From positions 118,132 to 182,131 of the forward strand of contig NZ_VDUW01000004.1 of assembly GCF_008039555.1 (NCBI RefSeq): a DNA stretch of 64,000 nucleotides. The letters run 5' to 3'. Positions 25,880 to 34,693 of this stretch are shown one piece after another. Within the stretch, counting starts at the first letter, position 1; each line of letters starts with the position of its first letter. The notes beneath the pieces are model-generated. The model did no database searches. It saw only the letters and a program-made list of their open reading frames with translations, and had not been told where the DNA came from. Made by a program: the position numbers and the translations under genes. This DNA comes from Cerasibacillus terrae. Its GTDB lineage: Bacteria; Bacillota; Bacilli; Bacillales; Amphibacillaceae.

Positions 25880-26899
25880 TTAATTAGCTGAAATACCTAA
25901 CTCATCTAATAAAGATTTAATATCTTTCTTCTGTTCATTCAAAAATTGTTTGTATTCTTCATTATTTAAATACATCTCATCCCAACCAAACTGATCACGG
26001 ATTTCCGCAAATGCATCTGAATCACTTAATTCTTTAAATTTCTTTTCATAAAAATCTACTGCTGCTGGATCCATATCAGCTGGTCCAAAGAAACCTCTCC
26101 AATTGATAAAAGTTTCATCAATACCTTGTTCAATAGCAGTTGGAAAGTCTTCTAACACTTCTCCCTCTAATCGTTCTTCTGACGTCACACCCAGTACCTT
26201 AATTTTTCCAGCTTTAACTTGTTCAACGGTCTCTGCAACACCGGTTGAATAAACATCCACACTTCCATTTAATAATTGTGTCAGTGCCCCACCTTCTTGG
26301 TCAGATACATATTTAATTTTTTTAATATCTACACCTGCAGCTTTTGCAATCTGAACAAACTGAATATGATCCATACTACCCGGTGCAGATGCTCCAACTA
26401 CTGTGATACTTTCAGGATCCTTTTTCATATCCTCAAATAATTCATTTAAATTATCCCATTTTGCGTCTTCACGAACTGCGAAAGCAGCATAATCTGCAAT
26501 TAAATTAGATAGCGGAGTAAAATCCTCATGCCCATACTCGGATTGACCATTCAGTGGAATTAAAACAATGGGTGGTGATGATACAAATAATTTATGTGGA
26601 TTCCCTTCAAATCCTGCGACATAAGCCCAGCCCACTGCTCCGCCACCTCCTGATTTATTTACAACACCTATGTTTTCTTTAATCATTCCTTCTTCATTCA
26701 AAACCTGTGCAGTCATTCTTGCTGTAGTATCCCATCCTCCTCCTGCGCCAGCAGGTGCTACGATTTCAATTGGTCCTTCCGGTTTCCAATCTCCTGTTGA
26801 TTCTTTCTTCCCTGCAGTTTCTTTATCACTTCCTGAGGAACATGCACCCAAAAATAAAAGAAAAATAGCTAATACTGTTAAAAATAAATGTCTTCTCAA
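25880..26899 (-). CDS. tctC: Tripartite tricarboxylate transporter substrate-binding lipoprotein TctC
   Basis: TTG start at 26899 after GGGGGAAGTAAA. The 339-residue product has a lipoprotein signal with lipobox LGAC and a Bug/TctC-type binding domain (IEIVAPAGAGGGWDTTAR, NKSGGGGAVGWAYVAG, GSMDHIQFVQIAKAAGVD). It captures the organic-acid substrate outside the cell and hands it to TctBA. It is first in tctCBA and follows a terminator that closes the two-component operon, so it has its own promoter between 26900 and 27015. Confidence 0.93.
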   Translation of the reverse strand: MRRHLFLTVLAIFLLFLGACSSGSDKETAGKKESTGDWKPEGPIEIVAPAGAGGGWDTTARMTAQVLNEEGMIKENIGVVNKSGGGGAVGWAYVAGFEGNPHKLFVSSPPIVLIPLNGQSEYGHEDFTPLSNLIADYAAFAVREDAKWDNLNELFEDMKKDPESITVVGASAPGSMDHIQFVQIAKAAGVDIKKIKYVSDQEGGALTQLLNGSVDVYSTGVAETVEQVKAGKIKVLGVTSEERLEGEVLEDFPTAIEQGIDETFINWRGFFGPADMDPAAVDFYEKKFKELSDSDAFAEIRDQFGWDEMYLNNEEYKQFLNEQKKDIKSLLDELGISAN

Positions 26900-27017
26900 T
26901 TTACTTCCCCCTTTTTTTATTGTTATTATTCAATATAGTCTAATTATTGTTTTATGTAATCGTTTTCAAAATAAAATATAAAAAGTGTTTTTTGGGCTTT
27001 TTGTTCATTTTGTTCAC

Positions 27018-27048
27018 AAAAAAAGACATCTAATATGATATCTTTTTT
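27018..27048 (-). terminator. Terminator between the CitA/CitB-like operon and tctCBA
   Basis: AAAAAAGA.ATC pairs with GAT.TCTTTTTT around TAATAT; T run on the minus strand. Confidence 0.75.
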
Positions 27049-27143
27049 AAACAAAGAGTATTCAGTTAACTTAATCTATAGAATATCTATTATAAAGATG
27101 TTCATAGCAGCGTTTATTATAATCAATCATTTCTAAATTATAT

Positions 27144-27824
27144 CTAATGGATTACAAAATATTTACGCTCTGGACGCCCTACTTCGCCATATTCCAAATC
27201 CGCAAAAATTTCCTTTTTTGAAATCAAATATTCTAAATAACGTCTTGCCGTTGTTCTTGAGACCCCAACTTTATCTCCCATTTCTTCTGCTGTTATTCCT
27301 CTTTTCATCTGCTGAATCATTTCTTTAACTTTTTTTAAAGTTAATGGATCAATTCCCTTTGGAGTATTCTCCACATTCCATTCGGTTTTAACATTACTTA
27401 AACCAAAATACATATCTAGAAAAGATTGTTCGATAACCGGTATTAAATCGAATTGCTTTTTCATCTCAATATACTGATGTATCACTTGAATAAACTTATC
27501 TTTTTTTGCAGGTTTTATCATAAAATAATAAACACCACTTCTTAGAGCATCTTTAATCATGTCTTTCTCAACTGCAGCAGAGATAACAATAATATCAATA
27601 TCTGAATTTACCTTCTTAAATGCTGTAATGAGCTCAATTCCCTGCATATCTGGTAAATATAAATCTAGTAAAATTAAATCAACTGTTTTTTTAGAAAAAA
27701 TATCTAATGCTTCTTTTCCATTTAAAGCCTTACCTATTACATGGATATCTTGCACTTCTTCTAAAAATTTCTCATGTATATTTGCTATTCGATAATCATC
27801 TTCAACAATCAAAATTTGAACCAT
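27144..27824 (-). CDS. CitB/DctR-family response regulator
   Basis: The 226-residue protein has a receiver domain (ILIVEDDYRIANIHEKF, phosphoacceptor in LILLDLYLPDMQG, Lys in MIKPAKKDKF) and a C-terminal helix-turn-helix (GITAEEMGDKVGVSRTTARR) of the CitB type. These regulators activate organic-acid transport genes. Its gene follows the histidine kinase by 20 bp and lies directly upstream of tctCBA, which is the likely target. Confidence 0.92.
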   Translation of the reverse strand: MVQILIVEDDYRIANIHEKFLEEVQDIHVIGKALNGKEALDIFSKKTVDLILLDLYLPDMQGIELITAFKKVNSDIDIIVISAAVEKDMIKDALRSGVYYFMIKPAKKDKFIQVIHQYIEMKKQFDLIPVIEQSFLDMYFGLSNVKTEWNVENTPKGIDPLTLKKVKEMIQQMKRGITAEEMGDKVGVSRTTARRYLEYLISKKEIFADLEYGEVGRPERKYFVIH

Positions 27825-27844
27825 TAAACTCCCCCAGCTTTCAT

Positions 27845-29416
27845 CTATTTTGGTATAAATACGGAGAATATCATTCCACCCTCACTACCATGATTTATCT
27901 CAATCTGACCATTTAATTCACTTAATGTTTCCTTTACTAAAGCTAAGCCATGACCTCGATTTTTATCTCTTTTTGTAGAATAGCCTCTATTAAATATTTG
28001 ACTTATCTCAGAATTTGTAATTCCTGGACCACTATCTGCAATTTCAAAAATAATATCATCACCAATATCAATCGCAAAAAATGTAACTTCCTTCTTAGAA
28101 AAATGAATCACTGCTTCTAGAGCATTATCAAGTAAGTTACCTATAATTGTTATTACTTTCGTTCTCTTTATAGTGTTTGGTATTCTATTTAAGTAACTGT
28201 TTGGATTAATAATTAATTCTATTTTAAGCTCAGAGGACTTTGCGAGTTTTCCTAATAGTAGTGCCTGGACTGTGGGGTCTTTTATTTGTTCAAATAAAAT
28301 TTTATTTTGACTACTTGTATATGATGCTTCTATTTGTAATAAATCTATTGCTTCATCATATTTTTCTAATTGTAATAATCCAGATAACACATATAACTTA
28401 TTTGTATATTCATGAGTTTGTGCTCTAAGATCCTCCGAATATTTTCTAACCTCTGCTAATGTATGAATCATCTCTTTTATTTCTGTTTTATCTCGGAAAC
28501 TTATAACAGCTCCTTCTATACTGTCATTCTCGATAATTGGAGTTACATTAATAATCACATGTCGTTGATTAACAATAAATTCTTGATTATTCACCCTGCC
28601 ATAATTATCATGTTTTAATGTTACTTCTAACTCTGGAAATACCTCGTCAAATCCTTTTGAATAAAAATCTTCAGTAATTCCTAATATTGATTTAGCTGAT
28701 TGATTCATCATCGTTATCATACCTTTTTCATCTATTGCAATTATCCCTTCATGAACGGATGCTAGAATAGCATCTCTATCTCTATACAAAGAAACAATTT
28801 CATATGGTTCCAATCCTAAGATATCTTTTCTTATATCTCTAGCCAGTAAAATACCACCCATCACCCCAATTAATAACACAAAAAACGAAACCTTACCAAT
28901 TGTTAATAATCGACTAAAAATAATTGTTTTAACATCATCTATCATAAAACCAACGGAAACAATTCCAATAATTTCTCCTTTTTCATTAAATATTGGTGCT
29001 TTTCCCCGTAATGATGGGCCTAGGCTTCCCGTTGCTTTTGAAATATAGTATTGGCCTTTTAATAAAGCCTTGTCATTATCACCACCAATCATTTTTTTAC
29101 CAACTTTTGTAGGGGTAGGATGAGAGTAACGAATACTCTTCGTATTACCAATCACAACGAATTCAGCACCTGTCATCATTCTAATTTCTTCTGCAATAGG
29201 TTGTATGATTTCTTCAGGAGATTCCGTAGCAAAGGCTTCCTTAATTGTCGGCATAAAGGAAATCATAGTTGCAAATTGTAAAGCCTTATCACCTATTTCA
29301 TCCTCTGTATTTGATGATTCAATTAACGAATAAAACACAGTTAATAATATCGTAACAAATAAAATTAATCCTATAATTAATACAAGTATCTTGGTTCTTA
29401 AAGAAATTTTTTTAAT
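27845..29416 (-). CDS. CitA/DcuS-family sensor histidine kinase, apparent AUU start
   Basis: The frame encodes a CitA-type kinase: N-terminal membrane helix (residues 8-28), an extracellular PAS-like sensor (about 30-165), a second helix, a cytoplasmic PAS, the H-box HEYTNKLYVLSGL and an ATPase domain (NLLDNALEA, GHGLALVKE). A GTG at 29338 would delete the first helix. The preceding 26 codons complete it (KKISLRTKILVLIIGLILFV). The only plausible start is ATT at 29416, seven bases after GAGGG; a stop codon lies two codons upstream. It senses an organic acid and controls tctCBA by inference. Confidence 0.85.
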   Translation of the reverse strand: MKKISLRTKILVLIIGLILFVTILLTVFYSLIESSNTEDEIGDKALQFATMISFMPTIKEAFATESPEEIIQPIAEEIRMMTGAEFVVIGNTKSIRYSHPTPTKVGKKMIGGDNDKALLKGQYYISKATGSLGPSLRGKAPIFNEKGEIIGIVSVGFMIDDVKTIIFSRLLTIGKVSFFVLLIGVMGGILLARDIRKDILGLEPYEIVSLYRDRDAILASVHEGIIAIDEKGMITMMNQSAKSILGITEDFYSKGFDEVFPELEVTLKHDNYGRVNNQEFIVNQRHVIINVTPIIENDSIEGAVISFRDKTEIKEMIHTLAEVRKYSEDLRAQTHEYTNKLYVLSGLLQLEKYDEAIDLLQIEASYTSSQNKILFEQIKDPTVQALLLGKLAKSSELKIELIINPNSYLNRIPNTIKRTKVITIIGNLLDNALEAVIHFSKKEVTFFAIDIGDDIIFEIADSGPGITNSEISQIFNRGYSTKRDKNRGHGLALVKETLSELNGQIEINHGSEGGMIFSVFIPK

Positions 29417-29509
29417 TATTCATCCCTCATCTTCATTAAAAATACCTTATAATCTGTAATTTTATTATAATTGATATTTTCAAGAATTAGTATATAAGAG
29501 TTTGCAAAA

Positions 29510-29552
29510 ATCAAAAAAACCGAAACAAAAAAATCACGTTCCGGAGTTTTTT
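29510..29552 (-). terminator. Probable terminator of the COG2403 GTPase gene
   Basis: AAAAAACCG and CGGAGTTTTTT pair imperfectly around an A-rich loop. It follows the stop codon at 29570 by about 20 bp on the minus strand. Confidence 0.5.
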
Positions 29553-29569
29553 AACAAATTCAAATTCGG

Positions 29570-30913
29570 TTATTTTCCAAGCTTATGCTCCACCATAAAG
29601 TCATTCAAAATTCCTTTTAAATCTGGGCTTCCTACTTCTTCTAAATCATAATGAACACGTGTACATGGTTTGTTAATATTAATTACTCTTGATAAGTCAA
29701 TCGGTGTTCCGATAATAACGGCATCACAATCAATTTTATTAATGGTTTCTTCTAGATCCTTTAATTGTTGTTCCCCGTAACCCATTGCTGGGAGGACATT
29801 TTCAATATGTGTATATTTTTTAAAGGTATCTGTTAGTGTTCCAACCGTAAATGGTCGTGGATCCACCAATTCTTTAGCACCTAAACGTTCTGCTGCAACC
29901 GTTCCTGCTCCAAGTTTCATTTCTCCATGAGTTAATGTTGGGCCATCTTCTACAACTAATACACGTTTGTTTTTAACAATTTCTGGATTATCGACAGTAA
30001 TTTTCGATTCTGCTTTAATAATTGTACTTTCTGGGTTAGCTTGTTTAATATTATTTTCCACAATTTGAATGGATTCTTTATCTGCACTGTCGATTTTATT
30101 AATAATCGATACGTCTGTTGTCCGCAAGCTTACTTCTCCTGGATAATACTTTAGCTCATGACCAGGACGATGTGGATCTAAAACCGTAATTGCCAAATCT
30201 GGTTCATAGAAAGAGAAATCATTGTTTCCTCCATCCCAAAGAATCACATCACAACCATCTGGGTCATTCTCAGCTTCTTTTAATATATCCTCATAATCTA
30301 CACCTGCATAGACAATATTTCCACGTTCTACGTGTGGTTCATATTCTTCCATTTCTTCTATCGTACACTTATGTTTCTTTAAATCATCTACTGTCGCAAA
30401 ACGTTGTACACGTTGAGCTACTAGGTCACCATATGGCATTGGGTGACGTATTGCCACTACCTTTAGTCCTTTTTCTAGCAATGTTTCAATGATTTTCCGT
30501 GAGGTTTGACTTTTACCTGTTCCTGTTCTTACAGCACAAACTGATATAACTGGCTTGTTACTTTTTAACATGGTATTTTTCGGTCCAAGTAAAGTAAAGT
30601 CAGCACCTGCTGCATTAACAATGGCACTCACAGACATAACTTCCTCATAATGAACATCACTATAAGCAAATACACATTCATCTACATCGAGTTTTTTAAT
30701 TAATGCTGGTAATTGTTCCTGTGCATAAATTGGAATTCCTTCTGGATATAATTCTCCAGCCAATTCATTTGGATATTTCCGTCCATCAATATCTGGAATT
30801 TGTGCAGCTGTAAAAGCAACAACCTCAAATTCTTTTTTATTACGATAATATGTATTAAAATTATGGAAATCCCTTCCGGCAGCTCCAATAATAATGATTT
30901 TTTTCTTTTCCAT
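29570..30913 (-). CDS. COG2403 GTPase / cyclic 2,3-diphosphoglycerate synthetase-like protein
   Basis: Start at ATG 30913 after AGGAGTGATTGCA; an upstream GTG at 30922 lacks a site. The 447-residue protein has an N-terminal Rossmann-like region (KIIIIGAAGRDFHNFNTYYR), a P-loop (AVRTGTGKSQTSRK) at about 128-142, and NKIDSADKESIQ, a G4-like guanine-specificity motif. Archaeal relatives make cyclic 2,3-diphosphoglycerate, but the bacterial branch is often found with purine or arginine catabolism genes and its role is not settled. It appears to be a single gene here. Confidence 0.8.
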   Translation of the reverse strand: MEKKKIIIIGAAGRDFHNFNTYYRNKKEFEVVAFTAAQIPDIDGRKYPNELAGELYPEGIPIYAQEQLPALIKKLDVDECVFAYSDVHYEEVMSVSAIVNAAGADFTLLGPKNTMLKSNKPVISVCAVRTGTGKSQTSRKIIETLLEKGLKVVAIRHPMPYGDLVAQRVQRFATVDDLKKHKCTIEEMEEYEPHVERGNIVYAGVDYEDILKEAENDPDGCDVILWDGGNNDFSFYEPDLAITVLDPHRPGHELKYYPGEVSLRTTDVSIINKIDSADKESIQIVENNIKQANPESTIIKAESKITVDNPEIVKNKRVLVVEDGPTLTHGEMKLGAGTVAAERLGAKELVDPRPFTVGTLTDTFKKYTHIENVLPAMGYGEQQLKDLEETINKIDCDAVIIGTPIDLSRVININKPCTRVHYDLEEVGSPDLKGILNDFMVEHKLGK

Positions 30914-31022
30914 TGCAATCACTCCTAGTAATCTAGTTTACGTAAATTATTATACATAATCATGCATATTAATACAAGTGTTTTTTAAAGAAATTCTTTT
31001 AACTCCATTATTATATGGCAAA

Positions 31023-31061
31023 AAAGCATGTACGATTTTTAAAGAAATCGGTCCATGCTTT
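31023..31061 (-). terminator. Terminator of the flavodoxin gene
   Basis: AAAGCATG..AC..ATTT pairs with AAAT..GT.CATGCTTT around a short loop; the minus strand then runs into T-rich sequence. Confidence 0.65.
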
Positions 31062-31112
31062 CCCTATTTATATATACATTTAATTATCTACCTTTACATG
31101 GATATTCGAAAA

Positions 31113-31577
31113 TCATACTTCTATTCTTCCAGAAGCTTTATTAACTATTTGTTGTGCAAATTCCTCACATTGTAATATGTCTTTTTTATTCGGTGTTAAA
31201 TCAACTTTTAGCTTTTCCGAAAGAAGTGTCGCACCTCTTCTCTCCAATTGCTCGTACATCAAATCAATTGCTCCACCATAAGTATCATAAAACGAATCTG
31301 CTGATCCAAAGACACCGAACAATTTCCCCGATAAATCCACATCATCCAATTCATCATAAAAATCTTCTACTTCGAAAGGTAAATCACCATCATCCCATGT
31401 ATAGGTGCCAATGAACACAGCATCATAATCTAGTAATTCCTCTGTTTCTATCTGGTCAAAATCAAATGTTTTTACAACAACATCATGACCATGGTTTTGC
31501 AAATAATCTTCCATCGCCTCGGCCATTAATTCCGTATTACCTGTCGAACTTGCATAGAGCAATAGAAATCGACTCAT
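31113..31577 (-). CDS. Flavodoxin
   Basis: The 154-residue protein has the FMN phosphate loop ASSTGNTELMA at residues 9-19, the 50s/60s loop region GTYTWDDGDLPFE with the aromatic stacking residue, and the 90s loop FGSADSFYDTYGGA. It is a short-chain-like flavodoxin, a soluble electron carrier replacing ferredoxin. Highly acidic, as usual. Single gene with its own terminator; a repeat copy and OpuF lie upstream. Confidence 0.93.
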   Translation of the reverse strand: MSRFLLLYASSTGNTELMAEAMEDYLQNHGHDVVVKTFDFDQIETEELLDYDAVFIGTYTWDDGDLPFEVEDFYDELDDVDLSGKLFGVFGSADSFYDTYGGAIDLMYEQLERRGATLLSEKLKVDLTPNKKDILQCEEFAQQIVNKASGRIEV

Positions 31578-31708
31578 ACGAATCCCTCCGTTATTTTGCG
31601 AATCTCACTCATATTCATCTTAACTGATAACCATTCTCAATAACAACTAATTAAAGTGGGTTTATCAAAAGTTGTGAAGAAATAGTGACAAGAAAACCAA
31701 ACATTATA

Positions 31709-31857
31709 ATATAAAACTTCAATCAGGGAGATTTTTTTCCCAATGGTTGTTAGTTGAACGAATCGGGCTTTTACTGGCGGCTGATCCTCCTTTTATAATT
31801 CTAAAAGGAGCTCGAATTCCTGATGTGGAGGTCTTACAGCCAGTTAATCTGCGTAAA
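31709..31857. repeat. Diverged full-length copy of the GATAAA repeat family
   Basis: It keeps the order ATAAAACTTCAATCAG, TTGTTAGTTGAACGAATCGG, TTTTACTGGCGGCTGATCCTC and CTTACAGCCAGTTAATCTGCG. The central hairpin is replaced by TCCTTTTATAATTCTAAAAGGA-like pairing (read in parts), suggesting the structure is maintained. Confidence 0.85.
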
Positions 31858-31974
31858 AAATTAGTGATCATTCCATTTTAGTTATGAAAAACTTAAAACC
31901 ATATCACTTGATACATTGCTAAAACTATGGCTTTATGGAAGATAAAGAATAAATAAACAATCAGGGGGAATAGA

Positions 31975-32946
31975 ATGATTCGTTTTGAAAATGTTTCAAA
32001 AAAATATCCAGATGGAACAAAGGCTGTTCATTCTGTCAATATGGACATTAAGCAAGGAGAATTCTTTGTCATTATAGGACCAAGTGGAAGTGGAAAAACA
32101 ACCCTACTAAAAATGATTAATCGATTGATACCATTAACAGAAGGAACTATTTTTATAAATGATAAAAAGATAAGTGAATATAATATTCATGAACTTCGAT
32201 GGAACATTGGGTATGTCTTGCAGCAGATTGCCTTGTTTCCTCATATGACAATCGAGGAAAATATTTCGATTGTCCCTGAGCTAAAAAAATGGGCTCGTAA
32301 AAAAACAAAAGAGAATGTGATGGAACTACTACAAATGGTTGGACTTGATCCAGATACATATTTACAGCGAAAACCAATGGAATTATCTGGTGGACAACAA
32401 CAGAGGATTGGTGTGATTCGAGCATTGGCAGCTGATCCGAAAATTGTTTTAATGGACGAGCCTTTTAGTGCACTTGACCCAATTAGCCGTGAGAAATTGC
32501 AAGATGATATTAAAGAGATTCAAAATAGCATCAAGAAGACAACTGTTTTTGTGACACACGATATGGAAGAGGCACTTAAATTGGCTGATCGAATCTGTAT
32601 CATGAAAAACGGAGAGATTGTCCAAATTGGAACACCACAAGAATTAATTGACAATCCTGCAAATAAATTCGTTGAAAGTTTTGTCGGTACACACCAAACA
32701 GGATTACAGAAAGGAATCAAGTTAGAAGACGTGATGGATTCCATACAAGAAGAGATTCTTCCACCATCCCCTTCCCATGTGATATCTATTTCGACATCCT
32801 TTGAAGATATGTTAGAACATTTAACGAAGAAGGAAAAACTAATCATTGAAAAGGATGGAACATATGTGGGGACAATCAATCGTCAGATGATCATCCAATA
32901 TTTTGCCAATAAATTAGATGGAAATCAGATTACCGGGGGGAAATAA
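31975..32946 (+). CDS. opuFA: Compatible-solute ABC transporter ATPase, OpuFA-like
   Basis: ATG 31975 follows AGGGGGAATAGA. The 323-residue protein has Walker A GPSGSGKTTLLKM, signature LSGGQQQRIGVIRALA, Walker B IVLMDEPFSALD, and the H-loop FVTHDMEEALK. A C-terminal 80-residue tail resembles a short CBS-type regulatory module, as in osmotically controlled Opu ATPases. It energises import of glycine betaine or related compatible solutes. The next gene follows by two bases and encodes the fused permease/binding protein. Confidence 0.88.
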   Translation: MIRFENVSKKYPDGTKAVHSVNMDIKQGEFFVIIGPSGSGKTTLLKMINRLIPLTEGTIFINDKKISEYNIHELRWNIGYVLQQIALFPHMTIEENISIVPELKKWARKKTKENVMELLQMVGLDPDTYLQRKPMELSGGQQQRIGVIRALAADPKIVLMDEPFSALDPISREKLQDDIKEIQNSIKKTTVFVTHDMEEALKLADRICIMKNGEIVQIGTPQELIDNPANKFVESFVGTHQTGLQKGIKLEDVMDSIQEEILPPSPSHVISISTSFEDMLEHLTKKEKLIIEKDGTYVGTINRQMIIQYFANKLDGNQITGGK

Positions 32947-32948
32947 AG

Positions 32949-34463
32949 ATGAATAATTTTATCGATATTTTCAAAGACAGACAAGACCAGCTTATCCAAG
33001 CACTACTGGAACATATTCAAATCTCTTTCATTTCCCTTTTATTTGCTGTAATTATCTCGATTCCATTAGGTATTTATTTAACGAAGAAAGAAAAAATTGC
33101 AGACAGTATTATCGGGATTACTGCCGTGTTACAAACAATTCCTTCTTTAGCATTATTAGGCCTTTTCATTCCTTTATTTGGGATAGGAAAATTACCTGCA
33201 ATTATTGCATTGGTTATTTATGCGTTATTACCAATCCTAAGAAATACATATACTGGAATAAAAGAAGTGGATCCATCGCTTATTGAAGCGGCCCGAGCAA
33301 TGGGGATGAATCAACGAAAAAGATTAATGAAGGTAGAATTGCCACTTGCCTTACCTGTTATTATGGCTGGGATTCGAACGGCAATGGTTTTAATTATCGG
33401 TACAGCTACCCTTGCAGCATTAATTGGTGCAGGTGGACTAGGGGATATTATCCTTCTAGGAATTGATCGGAACAATACTTCTCTTATCATTCTCGGAGCA
33501 ATACCAGCAGCAATCCTAGCACTTATCTTTGACTTTTTATTAAAACGCTTTGAAAAGATGTCTTATAAAAAATCGCTTATCACATTAAGTATTATCGTTA
33601 TTTCGGCTTTTTTCTTACTGATTACACCAATGATAATGAATCAAGATAAAGAAATTGTTATCGCCGGTAAGCTTGGTTCTGAACCGGAAATTCTTATTAA
33701 TATGTATAAATTACTAATTGAAGATGAGACAGATTTAGATGTCACATTAAAACCAGGTCTAGGAAAAACTTCTTTTGTGTTTAATGCCTTGAAATCAAGT
33801 AGTATTGACATCTATCCAGAATTTACTGGAACAGCTATAGCTGAATTTTTAAAAGAAACAGCCGAAAGTACAGACCGTGAAGAAGTATACCAACAAGCAA
33901 AAGAAGGTCTAAAAGATAAATTTGATATGGAACTATTAAAACCAATGGAATACAATAACACCTATACTCTAGCAGTCCCAAGTCAATTTGCAGAAACACA
34001 ACAACTCGAAACCATTTCAGATTTAAAAAGACTAGAAAATGATATTAAAGTGGGCTTCACATTAGAATTTTCTGATCGGGAAGATGGTTATCTCGGAATT
34101 CAAGAGCTTTATGATATTCAATTTGATCATATTGTAACCATGGAACCAAAGCTGCGCTACAGTGCCATTGAAAGTGGGGATATTGAATTAATTGATGCGT
34201 ATTCTACAGATAGTGAATTAAGAGAGTATGATCTTACTGTATTAGAAGACGATAAAACCTTATTCCCACCATATCAAGGTGCACCTTTACTACGAGCTGA
34301 AACAGTGGAGCAATATCCTGAAATCAAGACCGCCTTAAATAAACTAGCAGGGAAAATTACCGATGATGAAATGCGGGAGATGAATTACCAGGTCAATGTG
34401 GAAGGATTGAGTCCCTTTGAAGTAGCGAAGAATTACTTGGAAAGAGAACAGCTGATTGATTAG
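32949..34463 (+). CDS. opuFB: Fused permease/substrate-binding protein of a compatible-solute ABC transporter, OpuFB-like
   Basis: The 504-residue protein has an N-terminal permease (about 1-215, with IEAARAMGMNQRKRLMKVEL as the ATPase contact loop), a membrane helix at about 210-232, and an extracellular OpuAC-type binding domain (about 235-504, with YPEFTGTAIAEFL and APLLRAETVEQYPE). Fusion of the binding domain to the permease C-terminus is the hallmark of the OpuF system described in Bacillus infantis. Betaine-type ligands are likely but not proven. Coupled to the ATPase gene. Confidence 0.9.
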   Translation: MNNFIDIFKDRQDQLIQALLEHIQISFISLLFAVIISIPLGIYLTKKEKIADSIIGITAVLQTIPSLALLGLFIPLFGIGKLPAIIALVIYALLPILRNTYTGIKEVDPSLIEAARAMGMNQRKRLMKVELPLALPVIMAGIRTAMVLIIGTATLAALIGAGGLGDIILLGIDRNNTSLIILGAIPAAILALIFDFLLKRFEKMSYKKSLITLSIIVISAFFLLITPMIMNQDKEIVIAGKLGSEPEILINMYKLLIEDETDLDVTLKPGLGKTSFVFNALKSSSIDIYPEFTGTAIAEFLKETAESTDREEVYQQAKEGLKDKFDMELLKPMEYNNTYTLAVPSQFAETQQLETISDLKRLENDIKVGFTLEFSDREDGYLGIQELYDIQFDHIVTMEPKLRYSAIESGDIELIDAYSTDSELREYDLTVLEDDKTLFPPYQGAPLLRAETVEQYPEIKTALNKLAGKITDDEMREMNYQVNVEGLSPFEVAKNYLEREQLID

Positions 34464-34564
34464 ATTAGCAAAATTTTCATGTATCTATCTTTACGTTCTA
34501 CCTTAATCAAATTAGGAAGTCAATTTCCTGTGATGTGTCAATATGTTACACCATTACATTTTTT

Positions 34565-34612
34565 AAAAACTGAGTTAATAATCAATGCTTTTGATTATTA
34601 ACTCGGTTTTTT
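34565..34612. terminator. Terminator after opuFB
   Basis: AAACTGAGTTAATAATCAA and TTGATTATTAACTCGGTTT pair over about 17 bp, followed by TTT TTCG on the plus strand. Confidence 0.8.
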
Positions 34613-34616
34613 CGTT

Positions 34617-34683
34617 ATATAAAGTGAAACTTCAATCAGTGGGGTTTCTTCACTTCCCACTGATTGTTAGTTGAACGAATCGG
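34617..34683. repeat. 5' fragment of the GATAAA repeat family
   Basis: ATAAAGTGAAACTTCAATCA and the first hairpin through TTAGTTGAACGAATCGG are present. The second hairpin and 3' end are missing. Confidence 0.8.
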
Positions 34684-34693
34684 TTGATTAAGT

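Noticed and set aside
27845..29338. GTG 29338 as start of the CitA-like kinase
   Set aside because: It falls after the first membrane helix and has no ribosome binding site.
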